NCBI GenBank assembly: GCA_903851385.1 | Contig: CAINOC010000041.1 | Location: forward strand, 1 to 59,620 | Source: an uncultured Chlorobiaceae bacterium | GTDB taxonomy: Bacteria; Bacteroidota; Chlorobiia; Chlorobiales; Chlorobiaceae | Length of the DNA: 59,620 nucleotides | Direction of reading: 5' to 3' | Shown here: one piece after another, positions 6,853 to 17,138 of the stretch | Numbering within the stretch: the stretch's first letter is position 1 | Layout of the letters: the number at the start of each line of letters is the position of its first letter | Program-made: the position numbers and the translations under genes | Notes under the pieces: generated by a model | What the model was told of the DNA's origin: nothing | Databases searched by the model: none | What the model saw: the letters and a program-made list of their open reading frames with translations, nothing else

Positions 6853-6908
6853 CGTCTTTTATCAGTCCTATATGTCCCATACGACCTATAGGCCCTATTC
6901 TTCTCCCC
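6853..6908 (+). repeat. CCTATAAG-rich dispersed repeat, copy 5
   Basis: GTCTTTTATCAG followed by CCTATATGT, CCCATACGA, CCTATAGG and CCCTATTCTTCTC. Its right end covers the last codons and stop of the ROK kinase gene, so it marks the border between the accessory island and the housekeeping block. Confidence 0.7.
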
Positions 6909-7818
6909 TCCCCATAGTCAGCAAAGCAGCTCCGAAAACCCCGGCGCTGTCTCCAAGAAGTGGCCGCAGTAGCGGAATCCTCAGTTCACTGTTAAAGAGA
7001 TACCGTTCAATAGCCAGCACTGCTTCTTTTGAATAGAGCTGCTCAACCTGCCCAACTCCGCCGCCTAAAATGCAGACATCAGGATCAAGGATATTGAGCA
7101 CCTGAGCCAGCGCTTTGCCGAAATAAAAGAGCAGGCGCTCAATCGTTTCTGCTGCAGAAGCGTCAGATCCTGCAGTTGCCGAGATTTGCTCCAATGGAAG
7201 GAAGCGTCCGCTGAGTTTCTGATAAAACCGCTCAAGCGCAGGGCCCGAAATAACCGTCTCCACACAGCCCCGTCTGCCGCAATAGCAGGGTTCGCCGTCC
7301 GCGATAAGCTCATTATGCCCCCATTCGCCGGCAATGCCGTGGGCTCCGTGGCGCACACTGCCGTTGCATACAATCCCTCCGCCGACACCGGTACCGAGAA
7401 TAATGCCGAAAGCTGTCTTTGACGGGTCGCGCATGATTGATGCAGCTGCGCCAAGCCGGGATTCGGCGAGGGCAAAACAGTTGGCGTCGTTTTCTATGAT
7501 CACGCTTCTCTGGAGCACCGCTTCAAGATCGCCTTTGAAATCGCGACCATTCAGGCATACCGTATTGGAATTTTTCATGATGGCCAGGGCCTTGTCATAA
7601 CGACCGGGAGTGCCGACGCCGATCACTTCCGGTGAAGCAATGCCTGATTCCTCTGAGACCATACTAACCAGCTGGCTGATGCGCCGGAGGATATGATGGT
7701 AGCCTTGGGATGCTTCCGTAACAATCCGGCGGCGCAGGAGAGGCTTCATAGTGCGGTCAATCACCACCGCCTCAATTTTGGTACCACCAAGGTCTATTCC
7801 ACAGATTGCGTCAGCCAT
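6895..7818 (-). CDS. ROK-family sugar kinase (glucokinase-like)
   Basis: The product is 307 residues from ATG 7818 (MADAICGIDLGGTKIEAVVI). This start overlaps the preceding PAP2 stop by eight bases; a longer upstream reading would run deep into that gene. The phosphate-1 motif DLGGTK is at residues 8-13. EWGHNELIADGE precedes the zinc site CYCGRRGCVE, the ROK signature. The adenosine loop GGGVGQ lies near the C-terminus. The family phosphorylates glucose or N-acetylhexosamines with ATP. In a green sulfur bacterium, glycogen-derived glucose is a plausible substrate. Confidence 0.9.
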   Translation of the reverse strand: MADAICGIDLGGTKIEAVVIDRTMKPLLRRRIVTEASQGYHHILRRISQLVSMVSEESGIASPEVIGVGTPGRYDKALAIMKNSNTVCLNGRDFKGDLEAVLQRSVIIENDANCFALAESRLGAAASIMRDPSKTAFGIILGTGVGGGIVCNGSVRHGAHGIAGEWGHNELIADGEPCYCGRRGCVETVISGPALERFYQKLSGRFLPLEQISATAGSDASAAETIERLLFYFGKALAQVLNILDPDVCILGGGVGQVEQLYSKEAVLAIERYLFNSELRIPLLRPLLGDSAGVFGAALLTMGRGEE

Positions 7819-8413
7819 CGCTGCAGCTCTCCTGACGCATGAAACGAAGCTGAATAACGTTCTTCCAGAGCCACGTAACCACCAGATAGACAACTGTGGC
7901 ACTGAACACTCCGATCATCTGCCCTCCAAGGACATCTCCGGGGTAGTGAACGCCGACATAGACACGCGACAACGCAACAGCGAGGGCATAAAAAATCATG
8001 GTGAAGGTGAACAGCTTTTCAACCAGCACGCCCCGGTGAAAGAATATCCAGATTATGGAGGCAACAGCAGCGGTATTGGATGCATGGGATGAGGCAAACG
8101 AATAACTTCTCGTCTGGTCGATAAGAAGCCTTACATGCTCAAGGGCAAAGCAGGGGCGGGTACGCTGAACAAGTGGTTTGAATATGCCGGATGCTATAAA
8201 ATCGGAGAGGCCTACGGCAAGAAGTGCGAAGCAGATAATTGCAAAACCCTCTTTTCCCTTCCTGACAGCTATAAAAAGAGCTGCAAGTAAAAAAATATGT
8301 CCCGACAGCCTCTCCCTGGTGAGAAACACCATGAGATCATCGGCTGCCGGATGAACCAGATGAAGGTTCAGCAACTGGAACAGCCATACATCAGCCTGCT
8401 CAATCAGCGCCAT
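7811..8413 (-). CDS. PAP2-family membrane phosphatase
   Basis: This 200-residue integral membrane protein has about five hydrophobic segments. The three acid phosphatase motifs are visible: KPLVQRTRP, SFASSHASN (in place of PSGH) and SRVYVGVHYPGD with the catalytic His. The family dephosphorylates undecaprenyl pyrophosphate, phosphatidate or related lipids at the membrane. It lies ten bases downstream of yidC and overlaps the ROK kinase gene, so it is probably co-transcribed with the yidC cluster. Confidence 0.88.
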   Translation of the reverse strand: MALIEQADVWLFQLLNLHLVHPAADDLMVFLTRERLSGHIFLLAALFIAVRKGKEGFAIICFALLAVGLSDFIASGIFKPLVQRTRPCFALEHVRLLIDQTRSYSFASSHASNTAAVASIIWIFFHRGVLVEKLFTFTMIFYALAVALSRVYVGVHYPGDVLGGQMIGVFSATVVYLVVTWLWKNVIQLRFMRQESCSDG

Positions 8414-8422
8414 AATTTTTGT

Positions 8423-10159
8423 TTACTTTTTAGCTCCCCCTTTTTTCTGTTTCGAGGATGAGCTTGAAGAGGTTCCGAGGTTGACTTTCGGCAGATCGTC
8501 GACGGTGGTGGTTTTATTGATATAAAACTGCTGCGCGACGCTGAAAACGTTAAACATCAGATAGTACAGACCCAAGCCTGCAGGCATGTTGTTGAAAAAC
8601 AGCAGCATCATGGCCGGGAAAATATAGATCATCGCTTTCATCTGATCATTGCTCTGTGTCGTAGGTGTGATTTTCTGCTGCACAAAGACGGTCACAGCCA
8701 TCAGAATCGGAAACACCGCAATGTGGTCACCATACATGGGGACGCTGAAACCGAAATCCAGAATGGAATCAGGAATCGACAGATCCTTTACCCAGAGCAG
8801 GCCATGCTGACGAAGCTGAATGGATGAACGGAACACATAAAACATCGCATAGAGCAGAGGCATCTGCAGCAGCACAGGCAAACATCCTCCAAGAGGGTTC
8901 ACTCCGGCTTCCTTGTAAATCCTGCCAAGCTCACTCTGCAGCTTTGCGGGATTATCCTTGTACTTCTCCTGAAGCTCCTTGAGGGCCGGCTGCAGGGCCG
9001 ACATTTTTTTCATTGACTTCGTGGAAGCGATGGAAAGCGGGTAGGTTACCAGCTTGATCAGCAGCGCGAATATGATAATGATAAGGCCGTAATTGCTGAT
9101 AAAGGTATTGAGCCAGCTGAAAACCGGCAGAATGATAAACTCGGCAAACGGTCTTGTCAGCCAGTCCCAGCCGAAATCCATGATCTTTTCAAGACCGACG
9201 TTCTGAGCCTTGACAATATTGTAATCAAGCGGCCCGAAATAGAGGCTGAAGTGGTTATCCGTAACATTGCCGGTAGCAGGAACACCCATTTTAAGGGCGG
9301 CTATATAATCGGTAAAATCACCGGGCTTTCTTTTTCCGTCAAGAAAAATACCTTCAGTGCGCCCCTGAGGAATAAGCGCTGCGACAAAATATTTGTTGCG
9401 GACAGCAACCCACTTGGCTTCACCCGACTGTTCTTCACGATAGGCCTGATTCTCCTTGCTTGCTGCAATCTTGACGACGCTGCCGCCAAGGAAGGCACCC
9501 GCAATGGAGCTCTGAGATTCATCCTGCCGGTTTTTTTCAGAGTAGGCAAGCCCTCCGTCCCACTGCAGCTGGTACTCATTACCTGCGAGAGCATTTCCGA
9601 ATCCGGTCAGCTTGACGTCATAACCCACTTTATAGCTGTTGCCTGCAAAGAGATAGCTTATATCAATAGACTGCTGGGGAGCGACATCAAGGTGATAGCG
9701 CACTGCATAGCTCTCCTTGCCGGTAACGGTATGCAGGGTATCCAGGGTTACTCTGCTGAAATAGAGATCTCTCGTATCGATTTTTTTGCCTTCCCTGGTC
9801 AGAAAAAGCAGCGAAAGTGCGCCGTTTTTATCATTGCTGACAAGGTTGAACGGCTTGTGGTTGCTGTCAAGATGCTGTTTGAGCACCAGAGACTTCAGTG
9901 TTGCACCTTTTGTTGAGAGGGTTGCACTAAAAACATCGTTGTCGACCTTCAGAAGCTGCTCTTTACCGCCGGCTGCTGAAGCAAAAACTCCTAAATTTTC
10001 GGGCAGAGGAGCCTGAGCTGCCTGTACCTGACGTTCCACCTTCTCCGTTTTCACCGCGGCTACCGGCTTTACCAGCTTTTTCTCCGGCGTCATAAACTGA
10101 AGCCAGACAATCATGATCAAGCCAATAAGCGCAAGACCGGTTACTGAATTTCTATCCAT
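8423..10159 (-). CDS. yidC: membrane protein insertase YidC
   Basis: This 578-residue Oxa1/YidC insertase has an N-terminal TM ([15 protein letters not shown], residues about 8-22) and then a large periplasmic beta-sandwich domain. The conserved C-terminal core begins near [19 protein letters not shown] and includes the cytoplasmic hairpin [19 protein letters not shown], where the positively charged region meets the insertase groove. The tail is Ser/Lys-rich ([15 protein letters not shown]). The start has a GAGG Shine-Dalgarno. It belongs to the conserved yidC-yidD-rnpA-rpmH cluster that leads away from oriC. Confidence 0.97.
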   Translation of the reverse strand: MDRNSVTGLALIGLIMIVWLQFMTPEKKLVKPVAAVKTEKVERQVQAAQAPLPENLGVFASAAGGKEQLLKVDNDVFSATLSTKGATLKSLVLKQHLDSNHKPFNLVSNDKNGALSLLFLTREGKKIDTRDLYFSRVTLDTLHTVTGKESYAVRYHLDVAPQQSIDISYLFAGNSYKVGYDVKLTGFGNALAGNEYQLQWDGGLAYSEKNRQDESQSSIAGAFLGGSVVKIAASKENQAYREEQSGEAKWVAVRNKYFVAALIPQGRTEGIFLDGKRKPGDFTDYIAALKMGVPATGNVTDNHFSLYFGPLDYNIVKAQNVGLEKIMDFGWDWLTRPFAEFIILPVFSWLNTFISNYGLIIIIFALLIKLVTYPLSIASTKSMKKMSALQPALKELQEKYKDNPAKLQSELGRIYKEAGVNPLGGCLPVLLQMPLLYAMFYVFRSSIQLRQHGLLWVKDLSIPDSILDFGFSVPMYGDHIAVFPILMAVTVFVQQKITPTTQSNDQMKAMIYIFPAMMLLFFNNMPAGLGLYYLMFNVFSVAQQFYINKTTTVDDLPKVNLGTSSSSSSKQKKGGAKK

Positions 10160-10181
10160 TACCTCACACTTTTATTTTAAA

Positions 10182-10430
10182 CTATGAAACTCTTTTTTTG
10201 TTTACAGGCACCGGATCATACCCTCCCTTCACAAAGGGATTACATCGCAGAATGCGCCACGCGGTCAACCAGGATGCATAAAAAAAGTTATGCTGCCGAA
10301 AAGCTTCAAGAGCATAACTGGAACAGGTAGGAAAATATCTGCAGGAAGGGCCAAGCAAAGGCGAAAGAAACGACTGATAAAATTTTATCAGCATAATCGG
10401 CACCTGATTAAATAACCTCCAGCTACTCAT
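10182..10430 (-). CDS. yidD: membrane protein insertion efficiency factor YidD
   Basis: This 82-residue protein contains the family core [20 protein letters not shown] followed by [25 protein letters not shown]. The conserved cysteines and the GGxDPVP ending are all present. It sits between rnpA and yidC, its canonical place, and is thought to assist YidC-dependent insertion at the inner membrane. Confidence 0.95.
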   Translation of the reverse strand: MSSWRLFNQVPIMLIKFYQSFLSPLLGPSCRYFPTCSSYALEAFRQHNFFYASWLTAWRILRCNPFVKGGYDPVPVNKKRVS

Positions 10431-10456
10431 GCTCTCTCATCCTTTATCACATCCGT

Positions 10457-10888
10457 TCACGAAAGGGTCATATTATGCAACAACTTGCTGATTTCCTCTC
10501 TGAATGCGTCAAGATTTGGAAAAGTTTTTTTTCTGCCAGTGTAAAGAAAAGCAATGCAAAGCTGCTCGGGAGCACTGCCTTCGTGCTGAAGCCCCGCCCT
10601 AAGCTCTACATCCGATTTTTCAAGCCTGTAGGCTTCTCTCATCATTCTTTTTACCCTGTTGCGCTGAACTGAAGAAGGGACTGTTTTTTTGCTCACAGCA
10701 AAAAGAATCGATGGAATCCCGGTAACAGAGTTGTTCTCGGGATTGAGAGAGGCATATACCATTTTCAAAAAATCGCCTTTCAAACTTTTTCCTCTCTTGA
10801 ACAAGAGCGAAATCAGTAGTTTTTTCCTCAAAATCTCATGCTTTCGCAGAGAATGGACGTGTAACTTATTCAAAACGTGAAGGAGCAA
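10457..10888 (-). CDS. rnpA: ribonuclease P protein component
   Basis: The RNR motif region FAVSKKTVPSSVQRNRVKRM MREAYR identifies the RnpA protein that binds the P RNA and helps cut tRNA leaders. KHEILRKK..ISLLFKRGKS is the usual N-terminal opening. No ATG lies before the conserved region, so the start must be non-AUG. TTG 10888 gives 143 residues and TTG 10873 gives 138; neither has a strong Shine-Dalgarno. A short ATG-led frame (MKKIAPSRFE) just upstream overlaps the start and could couple translation. Confidence 0.92.
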   Translation of the reverse strand: MLLHVLNKLHVHSLRKHEILRKKLLISLLFKRGKSLKGDFLKMVYASLNPENNSVTGIPSILFAVSKKTVPSSVQRNRVKRMMREAYRLEKSDVELRAGLQHEGSAPEQLCIAFLYTGRKKTFPNLDAFREEISKLLHNMTLS

Positions 10889-10932
10889 TTTTTTTCATGA
10901 GTCAACCCCGAAAGGGTCAACACCGAGGTCAC

Positions 10933-11094
10933 TTACTGTCCTGCTGTACCCATAGAACTGCTTACGGAAAGAGAGTGACGGCCTTTGGCTCTTCTTGCTG
11001 ACAGAACTTTACGGCCATTCTTGGTCGCCATTCTCTGTCTGAAACCATGCTTGTTTCTTCTTTTTCTATTCCGTGGCTGAAAGGTTCTTTTCAT
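10933..11094 (-). CDS. rpmH: 50S ribosomal protein L34
   Basis: The 53-residue product reads [19 protein letters not shown] then [20 protein letters not shown], the universal L34 sequence. It has a slightly long Ser/Gly-rich tail ending SSMGTAGQ. It is the first gene of the leftward rpmH-rnpA-yidD-yidC operon next to the origin. Confidence 0.97.
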   Translation of the reverse strand: MKRTFQPRNRKRRNKHGFRQRMATKNGRKVLSARRAKGRHSLSVSSSMGTAGQ

Positions 11095-11559
11095 CGCTTA
11101 TAGCTCCAAACTTATTAATAATTCATAATACAGGGCGCGTAATTTAGCATAATAGACGTTCATTAACAAATTCATCCGTCACTTCAAATAGATTACCCGC
11201 AAAACATGAGGCGAATCTCAAAAAAAAAGCACTCTCATGTTGTAAAAAATTTTTACCCCGGCACAAGTTATCAACAGTGTTGACAATTTGTTGATAAAAT
11301 AATCTCAATCACCACAGCACCCCGAAAACCCTGTTACCGAAAGAATCAACACATGTTGATTACTTTTCCTTCGATATACTCTAATTTCAATAATAACAAC
11401 AAGTTATCATGTTGAAAACTTTACCTGCACGTACCCCTCCATAGGAAAGGATTTTCGTAAACGAAATTGTTTTTTGTCCACTTAAAACACTAACTTGTGA
11501 ACAGTAAATGTTGATGGTTCAGACAATTCCGGCCCTTACCGCTCAAATCCCTTTCTTTT
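11095..11559. other. rpmH-dnaA intergenic region, oriC-like part 1
   Basis: These 465 AT-rich bases between divergent rpmH and dnaA hold no gene. DnaA-box-like TTATCAACA occurs at 11268-11276 and inverted at 11289-11297. An inverted pair AATCAACA/TGTTGATT with a two-base gap is at 11344-11361, and a weaker TTATCATGT is at 11404-11412. The divergent promoters of both operons must lie here. The placement next to rpmH and dnaA is the classical bacterial origin arrangement. Confidence 0.7.
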
Positions 11560-13035
11560 ATGCTCGAAGTTACGTCAAAAGCGTTTCCGGATTTTCCGCA
11601 AACCAACACACAGAAAGGTGGCTCAATAGAACAGCAAGTCTGGGATGCATGTCTTAATGCTATCAGAGAAAAAATTAATCCTCTTGCGTTTAAAACCTGG
11701 TTTTTTCCAATTCGACCACTCAGCTTTGCAGGCAGCGAGCTGACTATTGAAGTCCCAAGTCAGTTTTTTTATGAATGGATCGAAGAGAATTACTCTTCTT
11801 TTTTAAAGCAGGCTCTGAAAGATGTCATTGGCCCCGAAGCAAGACTTATGTATTCTATAGTGATGGATAAGTCACAGGGGCAGCCGGTAACTATAGAGTT
11901 ACCGCACCAGAACACCATGAATGCTGATTTCATCGCCTCAAGCAATGCTGCGGTCGTGCGCACAAAAAATTCCGAAGAATTTGATCGCAATCTTGCCCGT
12001 TTTGAAACCCACCTTAACACCAAGTATACCTTCGACACTCTTATAAGAGGCGACTGTAACTCTCTTGCATTCGCAGCATCAAAATCCGTTGCCCAAAGTC
12101 CCGGCCAGAATGCCTTTAACCCGTTGGTGATTTACGGTGGCGTAGGGCTTGGCAAAACCCATATGATGCAGGCTATTGGCAACAGTGTCCGCGAAAACAG
12201 GCTTTCGGAAAGAGTGCTTTATGTTTCGAGTGAAAAATTTGCCATCGATTTTGTCAATGCCATCCAGAATGGGAAAATCCAGGAATTTTCCTCATTCTAT
12301 CGATCAATCGACGTCCTCATCATTGATGATATCCAGTTTTTTTCAGGCAAGGAAAAAACGCAGGAGGAAATTTTTCATATTTTCAATACCCTGCATCAGT
12401 CAAACAAGCAGATTATTCTCTCGGCTGACAGGCCCATAAAAGATATCAAGGGAATTGAAGATCGACTGATATCACGCTTCAACTGGGGGCTCTCTGCAGA
12501 TATCCAGCCGCCTGATTACGAAACACGTAAAGCTATTATTCTCAGTAAACTGCATCAGAGTGGCGTCAATCTTGACGAAGCTGTCATCGAATTTATAGCC
12601 ACCAATATCACTGAGAATGTTCGTGAACTTGAAGGGTGCATTGTCAAACTTCTTGCTGCTCAGTCTCTCGATAACCGGGAAATTGATCTTCAGTTTACCA
12701 AAACGACCCTTAAAGATATTATCCGTCATACGACCAAACGCCTGACGCTCGATACTATTGAAAAAGCGATCTGTGCCTACTTCTCCATCACCGCTAACGA
12801 CCTGAAGGGAAAATCCAAGAAAAAGGAAATCGCTGTCGGCCGCCAGATGGCTATGTATCTGGCAAAACATCTCACCGAATCCTCATTGAAAACCATAGGG
12901 CTTCATTTTGGAGGCAGAGATCATTCGACGGTCATTCATGCTGTGAACACGATTGCTAAACGAGTGGAAACAGTGACTGAGGAGAGGAAAAAAATTGAGG
13001 AAATCAAAAAAAGGATTGAGATCAGCTCCATGTAA
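11560..13035 (+). CDS. dnaA: chromosomal replication initiator DnaA
   Basis: This 491-residue AAA+ initiator has domain I from about 25 ([23 protein letters not shown]) and a variable linker. Walker [10 protein letters not shown] is near residues 193-201, Walker [11 protein letters not shown] near 251, and the arginine-bearing box VII region follows. The domain IV signature [11 protein letters not shown] near 451-461 reads DnaA boxes. ATG 11560 is the only start that preserves the N-terminus, and no strong Shine-Dalgarno precedes it. oriC-like boxes flank the gene on both sides and are probably also its autoregulatory sites. Confidence 0.98.
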   Translation: MLEVTSKAFPDFPQTNTQKGGSIEQQVWDACLNAIREKINPLAFKTWFFPIRPLSFAGSELTIEVPSQFFYEWIEENYSSFLKQALKDVIGPEARLMYSIVMDKSQGQPVTIELPHQNTMNADFIASSNAAVVRTKNSEEFDRNLARFETHLNTKYTFDTLIRGDCNSLAFAASKSVAQSPGQNAFNPLVIYGGVGLGKTHMMQAIGNSVRENRLSERVLYVSSEKFAIDFVNAIQNGKIQEFSSFYRSIDVLIIDDIQFFSGKEKTQEEIFHIFNTLHQSNKQIILSADRPIKDIKGIEDRLISRFNWGLSADIQPPDYETRKAIILSKLHQSGVNLDEAVIEFIATNITENVRELEGCIVKLLAAQSLDNREIDLQFTKTTLKDIIRHTTKRLTLDTIEKAICAYFSITANDLKGKSKKKEIAVGRQMAMYLAKHLTESSLKTIGLHFGGRDHSTVIHAVNTIAKRVETVTEERKKIEEIKKRIEISSM

Positions 13036-13306
13036 TTACAGATGTGCACAGGTTGTTAGTGGAGTGTTCGTTTCTTCTTGATAACTCATACGTTATCAAC
13101 ACCGCTTGATTGAAACAATATCCATCAACAAACCATACACAATCCTTAACCAGAAGATATCAATAGTTATCAACAGTTTCGAAAGCAAGGAGAAGTTTTA
13201 TAAGCTATTTATTTACAGGAAAATAGAGATTTATAAATACCGGTTATCCAGATATCAACACAGACAACAACAACAACAATTTTCTATAAATATTAAATAG
13301 TTAAAG
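13036..13306. other. dnaA-dnaN intergenic region, oriC-like part 2
   Basis: These 270 bases are rich in A+T, with TTATCAACA at 13093-13101 and 13167-13175, TTATCCAGA at 13244-13252 and a further TATCAACA at 13253-13260. A highly AT-rich stretch (13195-13240) and a short CAA microsatellite (about 13266-13279) followed by TTTTCTATAAATATTAAATA could serve as the duplex-unwinding element. No gene is seen. Together with the rpmH-dnaA region this looks like a bipartite origin. Confidence 0.65.
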
Positions 13307-13315
13307 TTGGAGCAG

Positions 13316-14440
13316 ATGAAATTAACCTCCTCAATCCGTCAACTTCAGGATGCCGTCAGTAAAGTCGCACAAGCAATCCCGGCTAAAGCCATTGATGCGC
13401 GTTTTGAAAATGTCCATTTATCCATTGAATCAGGATCATTGACTCTCTTTGCGACTGATGGAGAACTTTCCATAACAGCAAAAAGTGATGTTGAAACAGC
13501 TGATAATGGAAATATCGGCATCAAAGCCAGAACATTGCAGGATTTTCTAAGGAGTATGTATGATACCTCTGTTTCCTTTGTCATTGAGCGACAGGAAATC
13601 AGCGATCACGGTACCGTTCATATCACTACTGATAAAGGCAGATACAAAATTCCCTGTCAGTTTGAGAGTAAGCCGGAAAAACATGAAAAGAGTTACGACA
13701 TTTCACTGGAACTGCCGACAGCTGAGTTGCTTGACCTTGTTCAGAAAACACTTTTCGCCTGCAGTGTTGATGGTATGAGACCTGCAATGATGGGTGTTTT
13801 GTTTGAACTTCAGGGAACTACCCTCACTGCTGTAGCAACTGATGGGCATAGACTGGTCAGATGCAGAAAGAATTCATCGACAGATGTCGCTGAAAAGCAG
13901 AAATTTGTCGTTCCTGCACGAGTTCTTTCCATCTTGCAGAAACTTGTACAAAACGAGTCGGTTACAATGTGCATTGATGCTGATCGCCGGTTTGTTCGTT
14001 TCATCAGTGGCAACATTGTTCTTGATGCTGCTCTTATTGTTGAACCATATCCGAATTATGATGCGGTTATTCCAATTGAACATGATAAACATCTCATTAT
14101 CGATCGCTCTCTGATCTATGATTCTGTAAGGCGTGTAGGTCGTTTTTCCAGTATTGGCGATATAAAGATGGTGATTGAAGGTCAGCTTCTCAAAGTTATG
14201 GCTGAAAATACCAACGAAGGTGAAGCAGCACAGGAAGAATTGCCATGCAATTACACTGGAGATGACATTACCATAGGCTTTAATTCAAGATTTATCGAAG
14301 CTGCCTTAGCACATCTTGATGATAACGAAATCCGTATCGAGCTAAAAAGTCCGACAACAGCAGTTATTTTCAAGCCGCATAAGGAAGAGGATGATGATAA
14401 ATTGATCATTCTGGTTATGCCTGTCAGAATAAACAGTTGA
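13316..14440 (+). CDS. dnaN: DNA polymerase III beta sliding clamp
   Basis: The 374-residue clamp starts [20 protein letters not shown]. Its features include [11 protein letters not shown] (domain 2), the [11 protein letters not shown] motif and the C-terminal LVMPVRIN ending that forms part of the ligand-binding groove. ATG 13316 is preferred, with GGAG just upstream. An in-frame TTG at 13307 would add three residues but would sit on that GGAG. The gene follows dnaA and precedes recF, the standard order. Confidence 0.97.
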   Translation: MKLTSSIRQLQDAVSKVAQAIPAKAIDARFENVHLSIESGSLTLFATDGELSITAKSDVETADNGNIGIKARTLQDFLRSMYDTSVSFVIERQEISDHGTVHITTDKGRYKIPCQFESKPEKHEKSYDISLELPTAELLDLVQKTLFACSVDGMRPAMMGVLFELQGTTLTAVATDGHRLVRCRKNSSTDVAEKQKFVVPARVLSILQKLVQNESVTMCIDADRRFVRFISGNIVLDAALIVEPYPNYDAVIPIEHDKHLIIDRSLIYDSVRRVGRFSSIGDIKMVIEGQLLKVMAENTNEGEAAQEELPCNYTGDDITIGFNSRFIEAALAHLDDNEIRIELKSPTTAVIFKPHKEEDDDKLIILVMPVRINS

Positions 14441-14456
14441 TGAGTGGGGATAATTA

Positions 14457-15566
14457 TTGAGACTGCAGCATATAACTTATGAAAATTTCCGAAATCACCG
14501 GTTACTGAGTTTTGAGCCACACGCCGGAATCAATCTTCTGTATGGCCTAAATGGATCGGGTAAAACCTCTATGCTTGAGGGTATTCATTTCTGTGCGCTG
14601 ACAAAAGGTTTTGTCAGCACTGCAGACAGTGAGTGCCTGGCCTTCTCACAAAATTACTTTTTACTGAACAGCGTTTTCTTTGATGAAAGTGAGTGCGGTA
14701 TTACTGTTAAAATAACTTGCACGAAAGAAAAAGAAAAACAGATTATCGTCAATAACAGTGAGATAAAACCCTTTTCACGCCATATTGGAAGAGTTCCATG
14801 CATCACTTTTTCTCCTCAGGAGATAGTGATTGTCAATGGAGCTCCTGCCGAACGAAGGCGCTTTATCGATAGCGCTCTCAGTCAGACCGATCGCCGATAT
14901 CTTGATGATCTTTTGGCCTATAGAAGGGTACTCCTTCAGCGAAATGCCATGCTTCTGCAATTGCATGAACAGAATAGACCTCCAAATGATATGCTGTTGT
15001 TGTGGACGGAGCAGCTCTCCAGGCTTGCCGCATCGATTGTTCATGCAAGACTGAAATTTGCAGTTCTCTTTTTCCTTCACTTCAAGGAGCTTTACTCACG
15101 ATTATCGGTCAATGAGGATCCCTCTGTACTCTACCGTTGTTCACTAGGCAACATCAGTGCCGGTGTTTCTTTGGAAGAGCTCTATCTTCTTTTTATTTCA
15201 AAGTTTAAAGAGATAGAAAAACAGGAGATTCTGCGTACCCAAACCCTTGTAGGGCCACATAGGGATGATCTTGTTTTTCTGCTTGACGGTAAGGAAATAA
15301 AAAAATATGCATCCCAGGGTCAAATGAGAACATTTCTCATCTGCCTCAAGCTCTCCCAGCACCGGTTTTTTTTTGAAATCATTGGAGAAAAACCTCTCTG
15401 CCTTCTTGATGATGTATTCAGCGAACTTGATTCTATAAGGACGGCTGATATTTTAAGCATTCTGGAAACCTGCGGACAAACTATCATTACCTCAACGGAA
15501 ATAAAGGAGCAGTCAAACATACATGCACTATCAATCGAGACTCTCAAAAAAATCAGTGCTGAATAA
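14457..15566 (+). CDS. recF: DNA replication and repair protein RecF
   Basis: This 369-residue ABC-type ATPase has Walker A YGLNGSGKTSML at residues about 29-40 and ERRRFIDSALSQTDRRYLDD in the middle. A signature ASQGQMRTFLICLKLSQH precedes Walker B LLDDVFSELDSIR near 320. RecF loads RecA at gaps with RecO and RecR. The start is TTG (MRLQHITYENFRNH when read as initiator) with GGGGA eight bases upstream; no suitable ATG exists. It lies 16 bases after dnaN. Confidence 0.95.
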   Translation: MRLQHITYENFRNHRLLSFEPHAGINLLYGLNGSGKTSMLEGIHFCALTKGFVSTADSECLAFSQNYFLLNSVFFDESECGITVKITCTKEKEKQIIVNNSEIKPFSRHIGRVPCITFSPQEIVIVNGAPAERRRFIDSALSQTDRRYLDDLLAYRRVLLQRNAMLLQLHEQNRPPNDMLLLWTEQLSRLAASIVHARLKFAVLFFLHFKELYSRLSVNEDPSVLYRCSLGNISAGVSLEELYLLFISKFKEIEKQEILRTQTLVGPHRDDLVFLLDGKEIKKYASQGQMRTFLICLKLSQHRFFFEIIGEKPLCLLDDVFSELDSIRTADILSILETCGQTIITSTEIKEQSNIHALSIETLKKISAE

Positions 15567-15568
15567 TT

Positions 15569-15862
15569 GTGGCAAGAACCAGCGATCCTAAAAAAATATC
15601 CGCACTCCTGGGTGATATGTGCCACTCTCTCGGTTTTGTGGAGGCATACCAGCAGTACAAGACGCTTGAGATATGGGGTACGGTCGTTGGAGAGTCTATT
15701 GCGGAAGCAACCACCATTGAGCGATTTACAAATGGGCAGTTGTTCATCAAGGTCAAGAATCCCTCATGGAGAATGGAGCTCAATTACCGTAAAAAGGATA
15801 TTATCGCCAGACTTAATGAGGCCTTGAAGAGCCCTATGGTGAATGAAATAATCTTCAAATAA
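15569..15862 (+). CDS. dciA: DciA-like (DUF721) helicase-associated protein
   Basis: This 97-residue protein begins at GTG 15569, two bases past the recF stop. The layout matches DUF721: GDMCHSLGFVEAYQQYKTLEIW, GTVVGESIAEATTIERFTNGQ, LFIKVKNPSWRMEL, ending NEIIFK. DciA-type proteins interact with and help load the replicative helicase DnaB in bacteria without DnaC/DnaI. The position at the end of dnaA-dnaN-recF supports a replication role. Confidence 0.85.
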   Translation: MARTSDPKKISALLGDMCHSLGFVEAYQQYKTLEIWGTVVGESIAEATTIERFTNGQLFIKVKNPSWRMELNYRKKDIIARLNEALKSPMVNEIIFK

Positions 15863-15894
15863 AAAAAGCCCCAGTGCGTTACCACCACGGCTTT
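15861..15894 (-). terminator. intrinsic terminator of the flavodiiron gene
   Basis: On the minus strand an AAAGCC/GGCTTT stem encloses a looser GTG/CAC inner pairing and is followed by seven T residues. It lies about 20 bases past the flavodiiron stop. It also begins at the dciA stop, so it could serve both convergent genes. Confidence 0.6.
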
Positions 15895-15914
15895 CAAGAA
15901 ATATTTCCCTTTGT

Positions 15915-17138
15915 TCAGAGATCACAGCTGAGCTGATACATTTCAATCATTTTATCAGCAAAAGCATGCCCGAACGCTTTGCACTGGGCAAATTCCTCTT
16001 CATGAGGTTTGAATTTTATTCTGACGCTCTGATCAAAAACCTTCAGCTTCAGCATCGTAAAATTCGTTTCTATCATCTTTACAGCCTCACCGCTCCATCC
16101 ATAGGAACCGAACGCCGCACCGAGTTTTCCCTTGTCGCGAATAGGGTTGATAGCCGCAAAAAGCTGATATATCTGGGGCAAAATATTCTGGTTTATTGTT
16201 GGAGAACCGACAATAATCCCTGAACAGTGTGCAATTTTATCCTCCAGTGTTAAAAATGGAACCGTTTCAATATCGCAGATATCAATATTGAAGTCGCACG
16301 ACTCTCTCAATCCGTCAGCTATCTTTTCGGCCAGCAATGCCGTGTTTTCATAGGCTGAAACGTAGGCTATAAGGATATTTTTATCCTGGGGAAGGGCTAT
16401 GGCTGTTGTGGCATATTTAAATGACAAATCAACGTATTTCTTCCAGTGACTTCTCAAAATGGGGCCATGGCCGGGGCAGATAGCTTTGATATCAAGATCC
16501 TTGATCTTTTCAATAGCCTGCAGCATGTACTTACTGAATGGCCTCAGTATGGAATCAAAGTAGTACTTGAAAGCATCGTCAAAGTTGCCGACAGCATCGT
16601 CATACATCTCTTCCTGACAGAAATGTGATCCAAACGAGTCGCATGTAAAGAGAATCCGGTCTTCCTCAAGCCAGGTATAGATAGTGTCAGGCCAGTGAAG
16701 GTTCGGTGCGAGAATAAAATGAAGGGTTTTATTGCCGAGGCTTAGTGTATCGCCTGTTTTGACAACAAGTGACTTGAAATCATGTCCTGTCTGATCCCGG
16801 AGAAATTTGATGGCGTTGCCACTGCCGACAACGGTTGCATTCGGCGCTATGGCAAGCAGGTTTCTCACATTCCCTGAATGGTCCGGCTCGGTATGGTCAA
16901 CAATGATGTATTCCAGGTCGGCAGGATTGACGACCTGTTTGATTTTATCAAGATAGGTCGGCCAGAACTTTTCTTTTGTTGTCTCTATAATGGCCTTTTT
17001 ATCGGCATTGATGAAATAGGAGTTGTAGGTGGTGCCATATTTGGTCTCCATCACAATATCAAAGGTGATGAGACCAGGGTCAAGAACACCTATCCAGCTG
17101 ACATCAGCAGTAATGGGAAGTACTTTATTGTCTGACAT
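15915..17138 (-). CDS. flavodiiron protein (FprA family)
   Basis: The 407-residue protein has an N-terminal metallo-beta-lactamase diiron domain. The iron-ligand motif HTEPDHSGN is near residues 80-88, and HWPDTIYTW and [12 protein letters not shown] occur downstream. A flavodoxin domain begins near 255 ([22 protein letters not shown]) with an FMN loop GSPTINQ. The family reduces O2 to water or NO to N2O using electrons from rubredoxin, a useful oxygen defence for a strict anaerobe. It is transcribed convergently with dciA. Confidence 0.93.
   Translation of the reverse strand: MSDNKVLPITADVSWIGVLDPGLITFDIVMETKYGTTYNSYFINADKKAIIETTKEKFWPTYLDKIKQVVNPADLEYIIVDHTEPDHSGNVRNLLAIAPNATVVGSGNAIKFLRDQTGHDFKSLVVKTGDTLSLGNKTLHFILAPNLHWPDTIYTWLEEDRILFTCDSFGSHFCQEEMYDDAVGNFDDAFKYYFDSILRPFSKYMLQAIEKIKDLDIKAICPGHGPILRSHWKKYVDLSFKYATTAIALPQDKNILIAYVSAYENTALLAEKIADGLRESCDFNIDICDIETVPFLTLEDKIAHCSGIIVGSPTINQNILPQIYQLFAAINPIRDKGKLGAAFGSYGWSGEAVKMIETNFTMLKLKVFDQSVRIKFKPHEEEFAQCKAFGHAFADKMIEMYQLSCDL

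Noticed and set aside
9251-9916. Plus-strand ORF opposite yidC (221 codons)
   Set aside because: Shadow of the YidC periplasmic domain; no Shine-Dalgarno or family signal.
13266-13279. CAA microsatellite near dnaN as a possible CRISPR or slippage element
   Set aside because: Only about four short units with no spacers; it fits AT-rich origin sequence. No CRISPR array was seen anywhere in the window.
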